Shown here: in pieces, positions 19,740-29,883 of the stretch
Layout of the letters: each line of letters starts with the position of its first letter
Numbering within the stretch: position 1 is the first letter of the stretch
Assembly: GCA_033980235.1 (NCBI GenBank)
Contig: CM067064.1
Span: forward strand, 7,802,501-7,866,500
Reading direction: 5' to 3'
Origin: Diadema setosum
Lineage: Eukaryota; Echinodermata; Echinoidea; Diadematoida; Diadematidae
Length of the DNA stretch: 64,000 nucleotides
Position numbers and translations under genes: made by a program
Notes under the pieces: generated by a model
What the model was told of the DNA's origin: nothing
What the model saw: only the letters and a program-made list of their open reading frames with translations
The model's database searches: none

Positions 19740-22085
19740 ACCATCATACCCGAGACTTCATGACCTCTTCATTGAAATGCTGGATGACCTAGGTATGGAG
19801 CAGTTAGTCGAGGAGTCCACTCGAGCAGACAACATACTTGACTTGATTGTCACAAACAGCCCCCATCTTATTCCCAGAGTCGAAGTCCTACCAGGCCTTT
19901 CAGACCATGACGCTGTCTTCTGTGAGATTAACATATGCCCACGGTCACAAAAGCAAAAGCCTCGCCTTATACCGCTTTACAAGCAGGCAGATTGGGATGC
20001 CCTGAAGCAAGAGTTAGTTGATTTGCATGCAACCTTCAACGCAAAGGATGACCTGATTTCAATGGAAGATTTGTGGTTGTCATTTAAGGATACTCTTCAT
20101 GCTGGTGTCCAAAAACACATCCCCCACAAAAAAGTCCGACCAAAAGAAAGTAAACCCTGGATTACTCCAGCCATACGTCGTCTAATCAAAAAGCGTGACC
20201 GTCTCTACAAAAAGATGCGTAAAAAGGGCAGAGAGAAGTATGTAATGTCATACAAAGATCTTCGCAGGCAAGTCCAACAAAAACTTCGGAGATCCTACTG
20301 GGCATACTTGAATGATATCTTTGAAGAAACAGCCACTGACCCCAGTGGAGCCAACAGACACAAGCGCTTCTGGACATACATTTAAAGCATCTTAAGACTT
20401 CCAATATCGGAGTTGCTCCCCTCAAGGTAGATGGCCGACTGGTTACTGATGCAAAAGAACAAGCCAATGTCCTGAACCAACAGTTTCATCAGGCATTCAG
20501 TGATGGTACAACATACTCCAAAGAAGAGTTTAACACTAAATGCCAAATGCCAGTGAGGGATTACCAAGTCTTAGATGAACCTACAAATTACCGTCCTGTG
20601 TCTCTAACAAGTGTGTGCTGCAAGCTGCTAGAGCACATCTTGACTAGCACAATAATGGGTCACCTTGAACAAAATAACATCTTGTGCCCACAACAGCACG
20701 GTTTCAGAAAGAAGAGATCCTGTGAAACTCAACTGCTGGAATTTACTGATGAGCTGATCAACAATATGGCTCAAGGGAAGCAGACAGACATCTTAGTCTT
20801 AGACTTTGCAAAAGCCTTTGACAGAGTCAACCATTCACTCCTGGTTCACAAGCTCCACTATTACGGGATCAGAGGGCATACGAATAAATGGATCTGCAAC
20901 TTCCTCACTGGCAGACGTCAAGCGGTGGTGATTAATGGAGCTCGTTCGGATCTCATCGATGTACAGTCTGGAGTCCCACAGGGCAGTGTGCTGGGCCCAT
21001 GTCTGTTTCTTGTTTACATCAATGACATCCCGGAACTGCTCACCTCCAGTGTCAGGCTTTTCGCAGATGACACAGGGACGTATGATGTAGTTACTAATCC
21101 AAGCAACCAGGAGGCCATCCAGCAGAACTTGGATAAACTGGTCCAATGGGAAAAGAAATGGGACATGCTATTCCACCCTCAAAAGTGTGTTGCCCTGTCT
21201 GTTACCCGTAAAAGGAAGCCACTGCGGACAGAATACAAGCTCCATGGACACACGCTTGATAATGTTAACAGTGTGAAATATCTAGGAATCACCATCACAT
21301 CAGAATTGAATTGGTCAGAGCATATCAACACAATCTGTGCTAAAGCTAACAAAACTCTTGGCTTCATCAGACGCAACCTCAGGATCTCATCAAGGAGGAT
21401 TGAAGAAGTTGCATACAAGACCTACGTTCGTCCTATTATTGAATACGGCCACACCATCTGGGACCCATATACCCAACAGTCAATCAGGATGCTTGAGGCT
21501 GTGCAGAGACGGGCAGCACGTTTTGTAATGCAGCGCTACCACAATACATCCAGTGTAACAGCAATGCTAGAGGAGCTGCAGTGGTCCTCTCTTGCAGACC
21601 GTCGCCGAATTGCACGCCTGGCAATGCTGTACAAGATAACGCATAACCTCGCACATGTCAACATGATTAAAGAACAGCTTCAACCACTCCCTACACGTCC
21701 AAGAAGAACTCACAGCCACCAATACCTGGTCCCGCCCAGCCGAACTCTCTATCACCAAAACTCCTTCAAGAACCGTCAAAGACTGGAACAGATTACCCCA
21801 GGATGTGGTCGAGGCCAATACCATCAACACATTTGTGTCACGAGCCTCTGCCCAGGAGTAGTTGCTCAGCACTTTTCTTTTCTTTTTTTATCATTATTGT
21901 TATTATTATTATTACTATTATTGATGGACTTGTCAGTTTATTGGTTACTTATTTATTCATTGGATGATGATTACTACGGCAACTACTTGAACCCTTTGAA
22001 GACTTGTACAACTTAGACCTCCCCGAAAGTGACAGAATAATCAGCAAGTTGATTGTGGTCACTCTGACGGAAGAAGAAGAAGAAT
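19740..22085 (+). pseudogene. Damaged non-LTR retrotransposon (Jockey/CR1/L2-type LINE)
   Basis: The element is 5'-truncated. It opens inside the endonuclease C-terminus (ILDLIVTNSPHL, LPGLSDHDAVFCEI), then has a linker and the reverse transcriptase: NYRPVSLTSVCCKLLEHI, QHGFRKKRSCETQL, DILVLDFAKAFDRVNHSLL, SGVPQGSVLGPCLFLVYIND and the catalytic FADD, followed by VKYLGITI. It is dead in at least three ways. There is a frameshift near 20382. A segment expected between VRDYQVLDE and PTNYRPV (the early RT motifs) is missing. A second frameshift near 21770 separates NSFKNR from VKDWNRLPQDVVEANTIN, whose frame ends at the stop 21859-21861. The 3' end is a (GAA)n tail just before the right inverted repeat. 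Confidence 0.9.
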
Positions 22086-22391
22086 TAACACGCAGATGAG
22101 GAGTGAAGCAATAAGGACGTTTACAGACCTGATTTCAGCCACAGATTTCGGTGAGTTTTTGACGTAATTAAACAAAAAATTGTGTATACCGATTATTGAA
22201 TGATTATCATAGATTACGATAATTCCTTGTATTTTAGTTTTCCACGATTAATAAAGATATTCATGAAGGAGTCGCACAACCACACTGAAAAATGACAACG
22301 TCTGCGAAGGAATAGAGGTGCAGCCGCTGTCGCTACAGCGGCTGCGTGTAGCTATGTCATAGTCTGCTTATACTGTATAGGACCTAGGCCC

Positions 22392-22622
22392 TACAGTAAG
22401 TGGTTATTTTCGCGAGGGTTTAATTTTCGTGAATTTCGCGAATCACAGTTGGATCACGAATTTAACAACACGCAAATATGTCGCTAAACACTAACGTTAG
22501 AGTAGCAATACATGCAAGATTGCGTTGGTGTCAAATCGTGAAATCAACATCTCGCGAAAATTTCTGTCACCTTCTAAAATTCGCGAAAATATCTGTACGC
22601 GAAAATAACAGCTTATATAGTA
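22392..22622. mobile_element. Palindromic MITE 'TACTGTAA' family, copy 3
   Basis: About 231 bases begin TACAGTAAGTGGTTATTTTC with gcg following, and the right end complements as tactatataagctgttattt plus tcgcg. The interior is rich in ttcgcgaa. It lies about 30 bases right of the LINE-containing inverted-repeat unit. Confidence 0.6.
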
Positions 22623-23363
22623 AATAGTATCATACCAATTCAAAAAATTAAACATTGGTGAATTCTGAAGTCTGAACTTCCATGACTTCTGAATCATTTG
22701 TCATCTAGACATACACTGTAACCCTAGGCCTAACAGGTTACATCTCAGATGCGATGCGCCTACACGACAACATGCACGCCCCGGCGCGGCGGTCGGTGCT
22801 AGCGATCGACTTGTTTTTCATTTGAACCAACGATAGACTAGAATCTAGTCAAGTTCGAGTGTGCGTCTTGGCCATTGCATTACATTACGGCTCCGTAGGC
22901 GTATGAATTAAGTTTTACTAAGAAGATGGAGTCTGCCTTACTGGCCCTTAGTTTACCACATAACACATTGTCAATGTACACATTTCAACATACGTGAAAA
23001 AGTAATATGTGGGACTGTATCTCAGAAAGAAGAAAACAGAGATCAAATTTGCATTCTTCTTACATGATTATATGAATTCATACGGCAAACCACAAATGGA
23101 AGACAATGGCAGTATACTGTAAATATTACATACAGTTGCACAAAGGTATTTTACCTGCATATACATCGGGTGAGGCATATTGGACATGAAGAAATCAGCG
23201 CATTAACACCTGCTGAAGTAACCGGCAAAAATCCTACTGCGGTCGGTATGATACGCGCTATTATAGGCGCATAACAGGTGTAGCATGTATACAGCGACTG
23301 GCTGAGCTGAAGCAAGGAGTCAAATGCTCTCTTCATAATACGCAGGGCCAGGAGCGTCAATGC

Positions 23364-23842
23364 GTATATTCTTGAACTTCAGATTACAAAAGGATGTCCC
23401 CTGTCACTCCTATTATTTTCTTTGTTCTTATCAGCTCTAATCGCAAATATCTTATTTTAACGAGAATTGAGTTAACTTTTTTTTTATAGTATATAAGTCC
23501 ATTCATTTCATTTCATTTCATTTCATTTCATTTCATTTCATTTCACTCATTCAAAATTCAACGATTCAACAGCAGTCAGATATTTACAGTGGCGGATCCA
23601 CAGAATTCCGAAAGAGGGGGCGCAAAAATTATCTGGTGCCACTTCCATAGGTTTAATCAGCTGACAAAAAAAAAAGAAAAGAAAAAAGAAAAAGACCAGC
23701 GCAATTTTGTAGTGCAAAAATGATTTACCTCTGACATTTTTACCTGGCATCGCAGGCACACCCTTTCATTTTTATTTTTTATTTCCTTTATTTCCTCCCC
23801 CCCCCCAAAAAAAAAAATACAAGGGAAAGCGCCCTGTGCGCC
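23364..23842. repeat. Segmental repeat, copy 1
   Basis: The sequence from tatattcttgaacttcagat to gccctgtgcgcc recurs at 25801-26234 with high identity. It includes a CAGTGGCGGATCCAC motif at 23588 and a TTTCA pentanucleotide array (23502-23545). This copy keeps the uninterrupted gccctgtgcgccggggg site. Confidence 0.8.
23502..23545. repeat. (TTTCA)n pentanucleotide microsatellite
   Basis: About nine units of tttca lie inside segmental repeat copy 1. Copy 2 has about three. Confidence 0.9.
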
Positions 23843-23844
23843 GG

Positions 23845-23860
23845 GGGGGGGGGGGGGGAG

Positions 23861-23895
<35 letters not shown>
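23845..23895. repeat. Poly-G followed by (GT)n
   Basis: A G-run of more than ten bases passes into an about 34-base GT repeat just after segmental repeat copy 1. Confidence 0.85.
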
Positions 23896-23899
<4 letters not shown>

Positions 23900-24544
23900 T
23901 GTCCTCATGAAAATATGAGGGGGGGCAAACATATTATTTTGCCCCCTATAATTCCTGAGATGAGAAGATTTTCTTGCTTTTTTGATGGAAAACTATGAAC
24001 TGTCATGATTCTAAATTCACGATGAAAGGCATCCAAAGAATAAGGTGTTAGAATGAAGTTCATAAATAAGTTAGGCCTAGGACCTATAGGTATTCCATCA
24101 TTATGGCAGCAATACTACAGATTAGATTACTGATCAATCAGTAATGGAACGGTTCACCTCTCTACAAGAAAAAGTAAAGACCATTCAACGCATAATCTAT
24201 AATAAACATGCCGCATACCACGATCTCCTCTCTACAATGTAGGCCCTAAGATGATCTGACAATAAGAGATAAGAGGGTGCATGGAATCAGCTAGGGTCTA
24301 GGCCTATATAGGTATAAAGTGGAAGTGGAATGAAAAAGATGCGCTGAAGCCCCCCCCCCCCCTCTTTTTTTGTTTATTGTTTTGTTTCCCTTTGTTTGTT
24401 TGTTTTTTTGGGGTTTTTTTTTTTTTTGCTTATCAGCTGAAGAAACCCCGTCGCGCTGAAGGCTTTTCGCTTTTGATTTTGTCTTTGTTGTTGTTGTTTT
24501 TGTTTGTTTGTTTGTTTATTTGTATGTTTGTTTGTTTGTTTGTT

Positions 24545-25155
24545 TGTCTATTTTTATTGTTAGCTCATGAAACCCGGAAGTGGACCCCCACTTTTGAAAA
24601 CGTGGCGCCGGCCATGTTAGGTATAGGTCCCCTTGCATACACCTAACACTCGTAGGGGATTGACAAATTTCAGAATAATGTATTTCGTCAAAGAATGTGC
24701 TTCATATAATATCTGTTACTTCAATCAAGTATATTAAAAAGTTCCCTCATCCTCTCTAATTTACCCATCCCCCACTCGGTTCCTATCCATATAATAGACT
24801 CGGCACATTTTGGGGATTGACAACTTTCGAGTATTTTGTTTGTTTGTTTGTTTGTCTTTTTTTATTGTTAGCTCATGAAACCCGGAAGTGGACCCCCACT
24901 TTTGAAAACGTGGCGCCGGCCATGTTAGGTATAGGTCCCCTTGCATACACCTAACACTCGTAGGGGATTGACAAATTTCAGAATAATGTATTTCGTCAAA
25001 GAATGTGCTTCATATAATATCTGTCACTTCAATCAAGTATATTAAAAAGTTCCCTCATCCTCCAGTGTCCTCTTTAATTTACCCATCCCCCACTCGGTTC
25101 CTATCCATACAATAGACTCGGCACACTTTGGGGATTGACAATTTTCCGAGTATTT
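24545..25155. repeat. ~308-bp tandem duplication
   Basis: Two direct copies (about 24545-24852 and 24853-25155) share gttagctcatgaaacccgga, gaaaacgtggcgccggccat, gtataggtccccttgcatac and cggttcctatccata. They are nearly identical, each led by a (TTTG)n run. The copies differ by a few small indels, such as cctccagtgtcctct in copy 2. Confidence 0.85.
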
Positions 25156-25800
25156 CACACAAAATTTGTGTGCACCAGATCGTTCTATGTAAAGTCTAAA
25201 AATGCAAAAGCTCGGTCGTGCAACAGATGTGGGCTGGGACTACCCCCTCCCCCGTTAACTTCCACTGAGCTTACACTGTGATGTCGCACACGCGGACAAG
25301 AGCTGAGATATCGCGATTTATGTAGTCATTCAGTTATCTGTGAATATTTTTCTTACTTGTTTGAAAGGGGAAAAATCTCAAAAAGTGTGCATCAGATTGC
25401 TGAATTTTAGGTCTGAGAATGAAAAATCTCTCTGGTGTGGGTATACGCCCTCTCTCCGCTCCGTCGCTCCGCTCACGCACGAATAAAGGTATTCCAACGT
25501 CTGTACATATGATATTATATTCCAAGTTTTGTCCCCCCCCCCCCCCCCCCCGCCCCAATTGTGAAAACGGATCGACGTCGCTGGCTCTCAGTGATCGATA
25601 TAGGACTAAAAAGGTCCTGAACATTACACGGTTGAATATAATACAGTCTGCTGCTTTTTTTTTGTTGTGAAATTCAAGGGTGATACTAATTAACATTCAC
25701 TGTAGAAGGGATCAAGTTTGATCGCAAAATGGGTTAAGCGCCATAAAGTCGGATACAACATCAGATAAAGCAAAATAATACCTTTCCACAGTTTCCAGTG

Positions 25801-26234
25801 ATATATTCTTGAACTTCAGATTACAAAAGGATGTCCCCTGTCACTCCTATTATTTTCTTTGTTCTTATCAGCTTTAATCGCAAATATCTTATTTTAACGA
25901 GTGAGTTAACTTTTTTATAGTGTATAAGTCCCTTCATTTCATTTCATTTCACTCATTTAAAATTCAACGATTCAACAGCAGTCAGATATTAATTTACAGT
26001 GGTGGATCCACAGAATTATTCCGAAAGAGGGGGCGCAAAAATTATCTGGTGCCACTTCCATAGGTTTAATCAGCTAACAAAAAAAAAAAAGAAGAAAAGA
26101 AAAAGACTTCAGCGCAATTTTGTAGTGCAAAAATGATTTACCTCTGACATTTTTACCTGGCACCGCAGGCACACCCTTTCATTTTTCTTTTTTATTTCTT
26201 TTATTCCCCCCCGAAAAAAAAAGCCCTGTGCGCC
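25801..26234. repeat. Segmental repeat, copy 2
   Basis: This is a second direct copy of 23364-23842 with a shorter TTTCA array. Its TGTGCGCC is followed by a 306-bp insertion (26235-26540). Confidence 0.8.
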
Positions 26235-26540
26235 AGGCCCGTAACTAGGGGGGGGGGGGGGGGGGTTCAGGGAGTTCGAACGAACACCCCACCCCCCCCC
26301 CCCCCGCTAGCGAGCAGGATCCACTTGAACAAAACAAAGAGAAAACTTCTTCCCAAAGCTCCAAATACGACAGAAGAATGATTTTTAAAGATAAAACAAC
26401 AACAACAACAAGCAAAATAAAAAAAATGAAAATATATCCCTCCCAGAGTGAGACCCTATTCCGCTTGGTTGCTTAACTCCCTCAGAAAGGTCCACTATTT
26501 CCACTTTTGAACCTCCCCCCTAAAAACCCTAGTTACGTGC
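26235..26540. mobile_element. 306-bp MITE with 8-bp target duplication (hAT-like)
   Basis: TGTGCGCC occurs directly before (26227-26234) and after (26541-26548). The left end AGGCCCGTAACTAGGG and the right end CCCTAGTTACGTGC are inverted repeats. The interior has C and G runs and (CAA)n, and no transposase. The empty site is present in segmental repeat copy 1 (23836-23842), which supports real insertion. The 8-bp duplication fits hAT. Confidence 0.78.
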
Positions 26541-27297
26541 TGTGCGCCCCCCTCCCCGGATGCGCCACACTGCATTTATTTTATAAAGTAATACTGAGTA
26601 TAAACTCAAATGAAATCAATAGGCCTACAACATTGTAATAAATAGTGACCAAACCTCCAATTATGTCTATCGTTAGAATTCATTTTTATACTTCAAACTC
26701 ATGAGAACTTGCTGTTGACAATAATTTTGATAAGCTCTGGTCTTTTCAGTCAATGTTGTCCTATCGCACACACGGAGTACTAATATTCTAGTAGCTACTC
26801 TTCATCGCCAATGACTGTCAAGCTGAAAAGGGGTTGCCTATATTCCGTAGAGGCTACCCCTAGCCTGCAAATCACTGTGCTAATGATAACTATAGGCCTA
26901 TTCCAAGTTATTAATTTCGACCGAATAAAAACAACAGACCTAATTTTAATTTTATCTTTACAAAAAAAGGAGAAGAAGACAGACAGGCATTGGATGGGAA
27001 AAAAATGTTGCAGCTTGATCGGGCCATTCAAGGAGTAATTGCTTATTGTTCTCTTCGAATATTATCATGCACTTGCTGTTATCACTGATGTCATTGTATT
27101 TCTTGAGCGAAGAGATAACATTAAGGAGGTTGGGGTAACTTTCTTACCTTTTTTTCACCCTATATATAGACTGCATGGCCAGCACCAAAGAGTACAGAAG
27201 CGCTAGCTTCCATACTGTTTGGCAAACGCTTATATTAGGAGGTGAGGCTCATTTCCGCTGTGGTCTACCTAACTTGCATAAGTTATGACGGATCATA

Positions 27298-27782
27298 GTC
27301 CTTCGCAGTGATTGTGGGAGCTTCAAACACACTCCTCAGGGGTGGATCTAGCTTTTTTCCAAGGAGAGGGTTTCAGGGGCTGAGCTGGGTATTGCGAGGG
27401 AGCCCGATTTTAGGGTTGCCAGCTTGCGATTTTAAGCATAATACTTGCATGCTCTATTTTTTTTTCCTTTTTTTTTTTTTTAGGGGGGAGGGGGGGGGGG
27501 GTGGGCTGCGCACCGGAACATTGTTTCTTTTTTTTCTTTTTTTTTAAGGGGGGGGGGGGCAATATCTCGATGGGGGCACATTCTCGTGACGGTGTGAGAT
27601 CCTCGGCGAGGGAGCGAAGCGACCAAGGCGGGGGGGGGGGGAGGGTGTGGAAGGGGGATACCCCCTCCCACAGTATATAGGGACTTTTTGTAAAAACGGA
27701 GTACAAAAGTCGCGTATTTTGTAGAGCATTTAAAAGCAAACTTAGGGAATTAAACATAGTTAAAACAATCACTGCGAAGGAC
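27298..27782. repeat. 18-bp perfect inverted repeats around a G-rich 449-bp core
   Basis: GTCCTTCGCAGTGATTGT (27298-27315) is exactly complementary to 27765-27782. The interior contains caggggtggatctagc, long G and T runs and a ctcggcgagggagcgaagcg segment. It directly abuts LINE remnant 2. It could be a DNA element or an inverted duplication formed around the LINE junction. Confidence 0.55.
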
Positions 27783-29125
27783 TTGACCTACACCTTATTT
27801 GCTGATTATACAAGTGTTTTCTTATCTCATCGTGATGTTCGAACCCTTGAACTCACTGTTAATTCAGAATTACCAAAGCTAACATCATGGTTCAGAAGTA
27901 ACATACTATCTCTTAATGTGCAGAAGACTAATTTCATTCACTTCAAATGGAGGAAATGCTCAGGTGCTCAAGAAATTAATGTCAATCTAGATGGTACCCG
28001 CATTGAAAGGAAAACATGTACAAAGTTCCTTGGCGTATACCACGTGAATCATATCGCTACACCGATATCCCGCAATATTGGTATATTATATAAAGTAAAA
28101 TGTTTTGTTTCTGACAAAGTGCTTTTGATGTTATATAACACTTATCTTACCTTATATTTCGTATTGTAATATTTTGTGGGCAACGTCAAAGAGTTTGACA
28201 GATAATATCCTTTTGCTGCAAAAGAAAGCTGTTCGTATGTGTACAGGGTCTGGATTCCTGAACATGCAGACCCATTGTTCTTGAAATTAAAATGTTTAAA
28301 AGTAGATGATATACATTTCCTACAGACTGCCCTCTTCATGTTTCGTTCTATGAAAGCAAGACCTATTACCTGTCTCTTTTTCGACAATGTTTCAACTTAA
28401 CAGTGCAGTTCACTCGTATCCCACGAGACAAGCATCAGATATACATTCAGTGAACCCTGGTACTGCACTAGCTTATAAATCAATCAGACATAGCGGTCCT
28501 GATGTCTGGAATGCGCTACCTCAGCATGTTCGTAACTTACAAAAAAGAGTTACTTTTAAAAGGTCGAGCAAATATATTTTATTATCAGCCTCACGCTGAA
28601 CTCCTGGGTACTATTAACTATTAATCTTGCTGTGATCATATAGTTCCCCTGAAATCGACATTTGAATGGGATTTATGAGAAATTTAATCAGTATAATTTG
28701 CTTATAATGACTTGACACTTTAAACATTTTTTTGTTCTCTCTTGTCAATGTCCGACAGGACAAATAGGCACCACACATGCATTTCTTCTTTCCCCCTCAT
28801 GTTCCTCTCTTTGTAAATACCCCCCCCCCCCCCAACTCATCATTAAACTATTTGCAAGCATATAGATTGTGTGCACGGGGGTTGCAACCATTTTCAAGCT
28901 TTAAGCTTATGTTGCAATTCCTTTGCGTGTTCGTTACCTTGAATAATGTAGCTCTCTTAGAGTTGTATACTATTTCTGTAGCTGCTTCTTATCAATGTAT
29001 AGTTATCCTATATAATATCGTATATAGTCTGTCTTGGCTATATGAGATGTACTTGCATACATTTTGTTTGCACTCCTATTTTGTGAACACGCATGAAATC
29101 TTGAATAAATAAAAAAAAAATAAAA
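27783..29125 (+). pseudogene. LINE remnant 2 (reverse transcriptase C-terminal half)
   Basis: The reading frames give TLFADYTSVFLSHRD (a degraded FADD motif with Y in place of D), then LSLNVQKTNFIHF and TCTKFLGVY. After a stop and frameshifts the frame resumes as VHSYPTRQASDIH and GPDVWNALPQHVRNLQK, ending at 28599. This is the thumb/C-terminal part of a CR1- or Jockey-like RT. A probable 3' tail rich in aataaa runs to about 29125. It is clearly non-functional. Confidence 0.8.
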
Positions 29126-29752
29126 ATGATCATAACTTTAAATGCAAACTATTCATTATTTTGACTATAAGCACGGAGACAGCGAGCGAGCCACTCTCAC
29201 TTTGTCATTCGTCTGAAATGTATTCATTAAAAGCTAACACGTAATTGCATTGTTCGAGCAATAAAAAAAATAATATTCTTATATTACTAGAAAGCATAGA
29301 AGAAAAGGAAAAATGTATAGGGTTTACTAAAATTATGTTCCATGGGCACACTCGAGGACGCGAGGCTACCATTTTGATGTACACTGAATTTACTCATAAG
29401 TAATGATTAGTGTATTGATATAATAGGGCCTAATGTATATTGTTAGTGTATTGGGTCAAAAATTTTGTATTTTCAGTTATGAAATTAACAACTTTTAGAC
29501 AAAAAAAAAGTGTTTTCACGTTCATTTTGGTCTTAGTATTGATCAATCATCTGTTGTTTGTTTGTTTTTTCTTTACTTGGCAGCCCAAGGAGGGGGTTTC
29601 AACACCCTCCCCCCTCCTCCCTCCTTCCACCGTAGATCCGCCACTGCTCCTTGGAAAAACCAGGGAGGTGAGAGGAACCTCCCTGGAAAAACCCACCGAA
29701 TTTCTAGTCTTTCTAGTGGGAAACCAATAACTCTAGGCTCCTGTAGCCTGTC

Positions 29753-29883
29753 ATGTCGCTGACGAGCGCCATCAACGACGCATCGAGACTAGTAGAAAAA
29801 CGACCATCTAGGCTATCCAAAATGGACAAGTCACTTGACGATATCATTCGAGAGAAGAAGATTCCAGCCGGTCGATTTGGAAG
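29753..29883 (+). CDS. POLDIP3: POLDIP3 exon 1 (start codon, UAP56-binding-like motif)
   Basis: ATG at 29753 opens 131 bases ending in GGTCGATTTGGAAG before a strong gtaagc donor. It encodes MSLTSAINDASRLVEKRPSR then LSKMDKSLDDIIREKK. The SLDDII motif corresponds to human ISLDELI. The first 23 residues have no counterpart I recognise. Confidence 0.85.

Larger units (their letters stand above)
19377..22351. mobile_element. LINE-containing unit bounded by ~270-bp inverted repeats
   Basis: The left arm (19377-19647) and right arm (22086-22351) are near-identical inverted repeats, sharing for example gcagccgctgtcg, gtggttgtgcgactccttca and accgaaatctgtggctgaaa. The direct repeat CTATGTCATAGT flanks the unit at 19365-19376 and 22352-22363, as expected for a target-site duplication. 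The damaged LINE lies exactly between the arms. The simplest reading is a foldback or long-TIR MITE that received a LINE insertion at its centre. Co-mobilisation as one unit is possible but not shown. Confidence 0.75.

Noticed and set aside
20835..21872. Minus-strand open frames within the LINE
   Set aside because: They are antisense to a clear reverse transcriptase frame and show no homology.
25334..27772. Proline- or glycine-rich open frames
   Set aside because: They are created by poly-C/poly-G tracts in repeats and have no domain signal.
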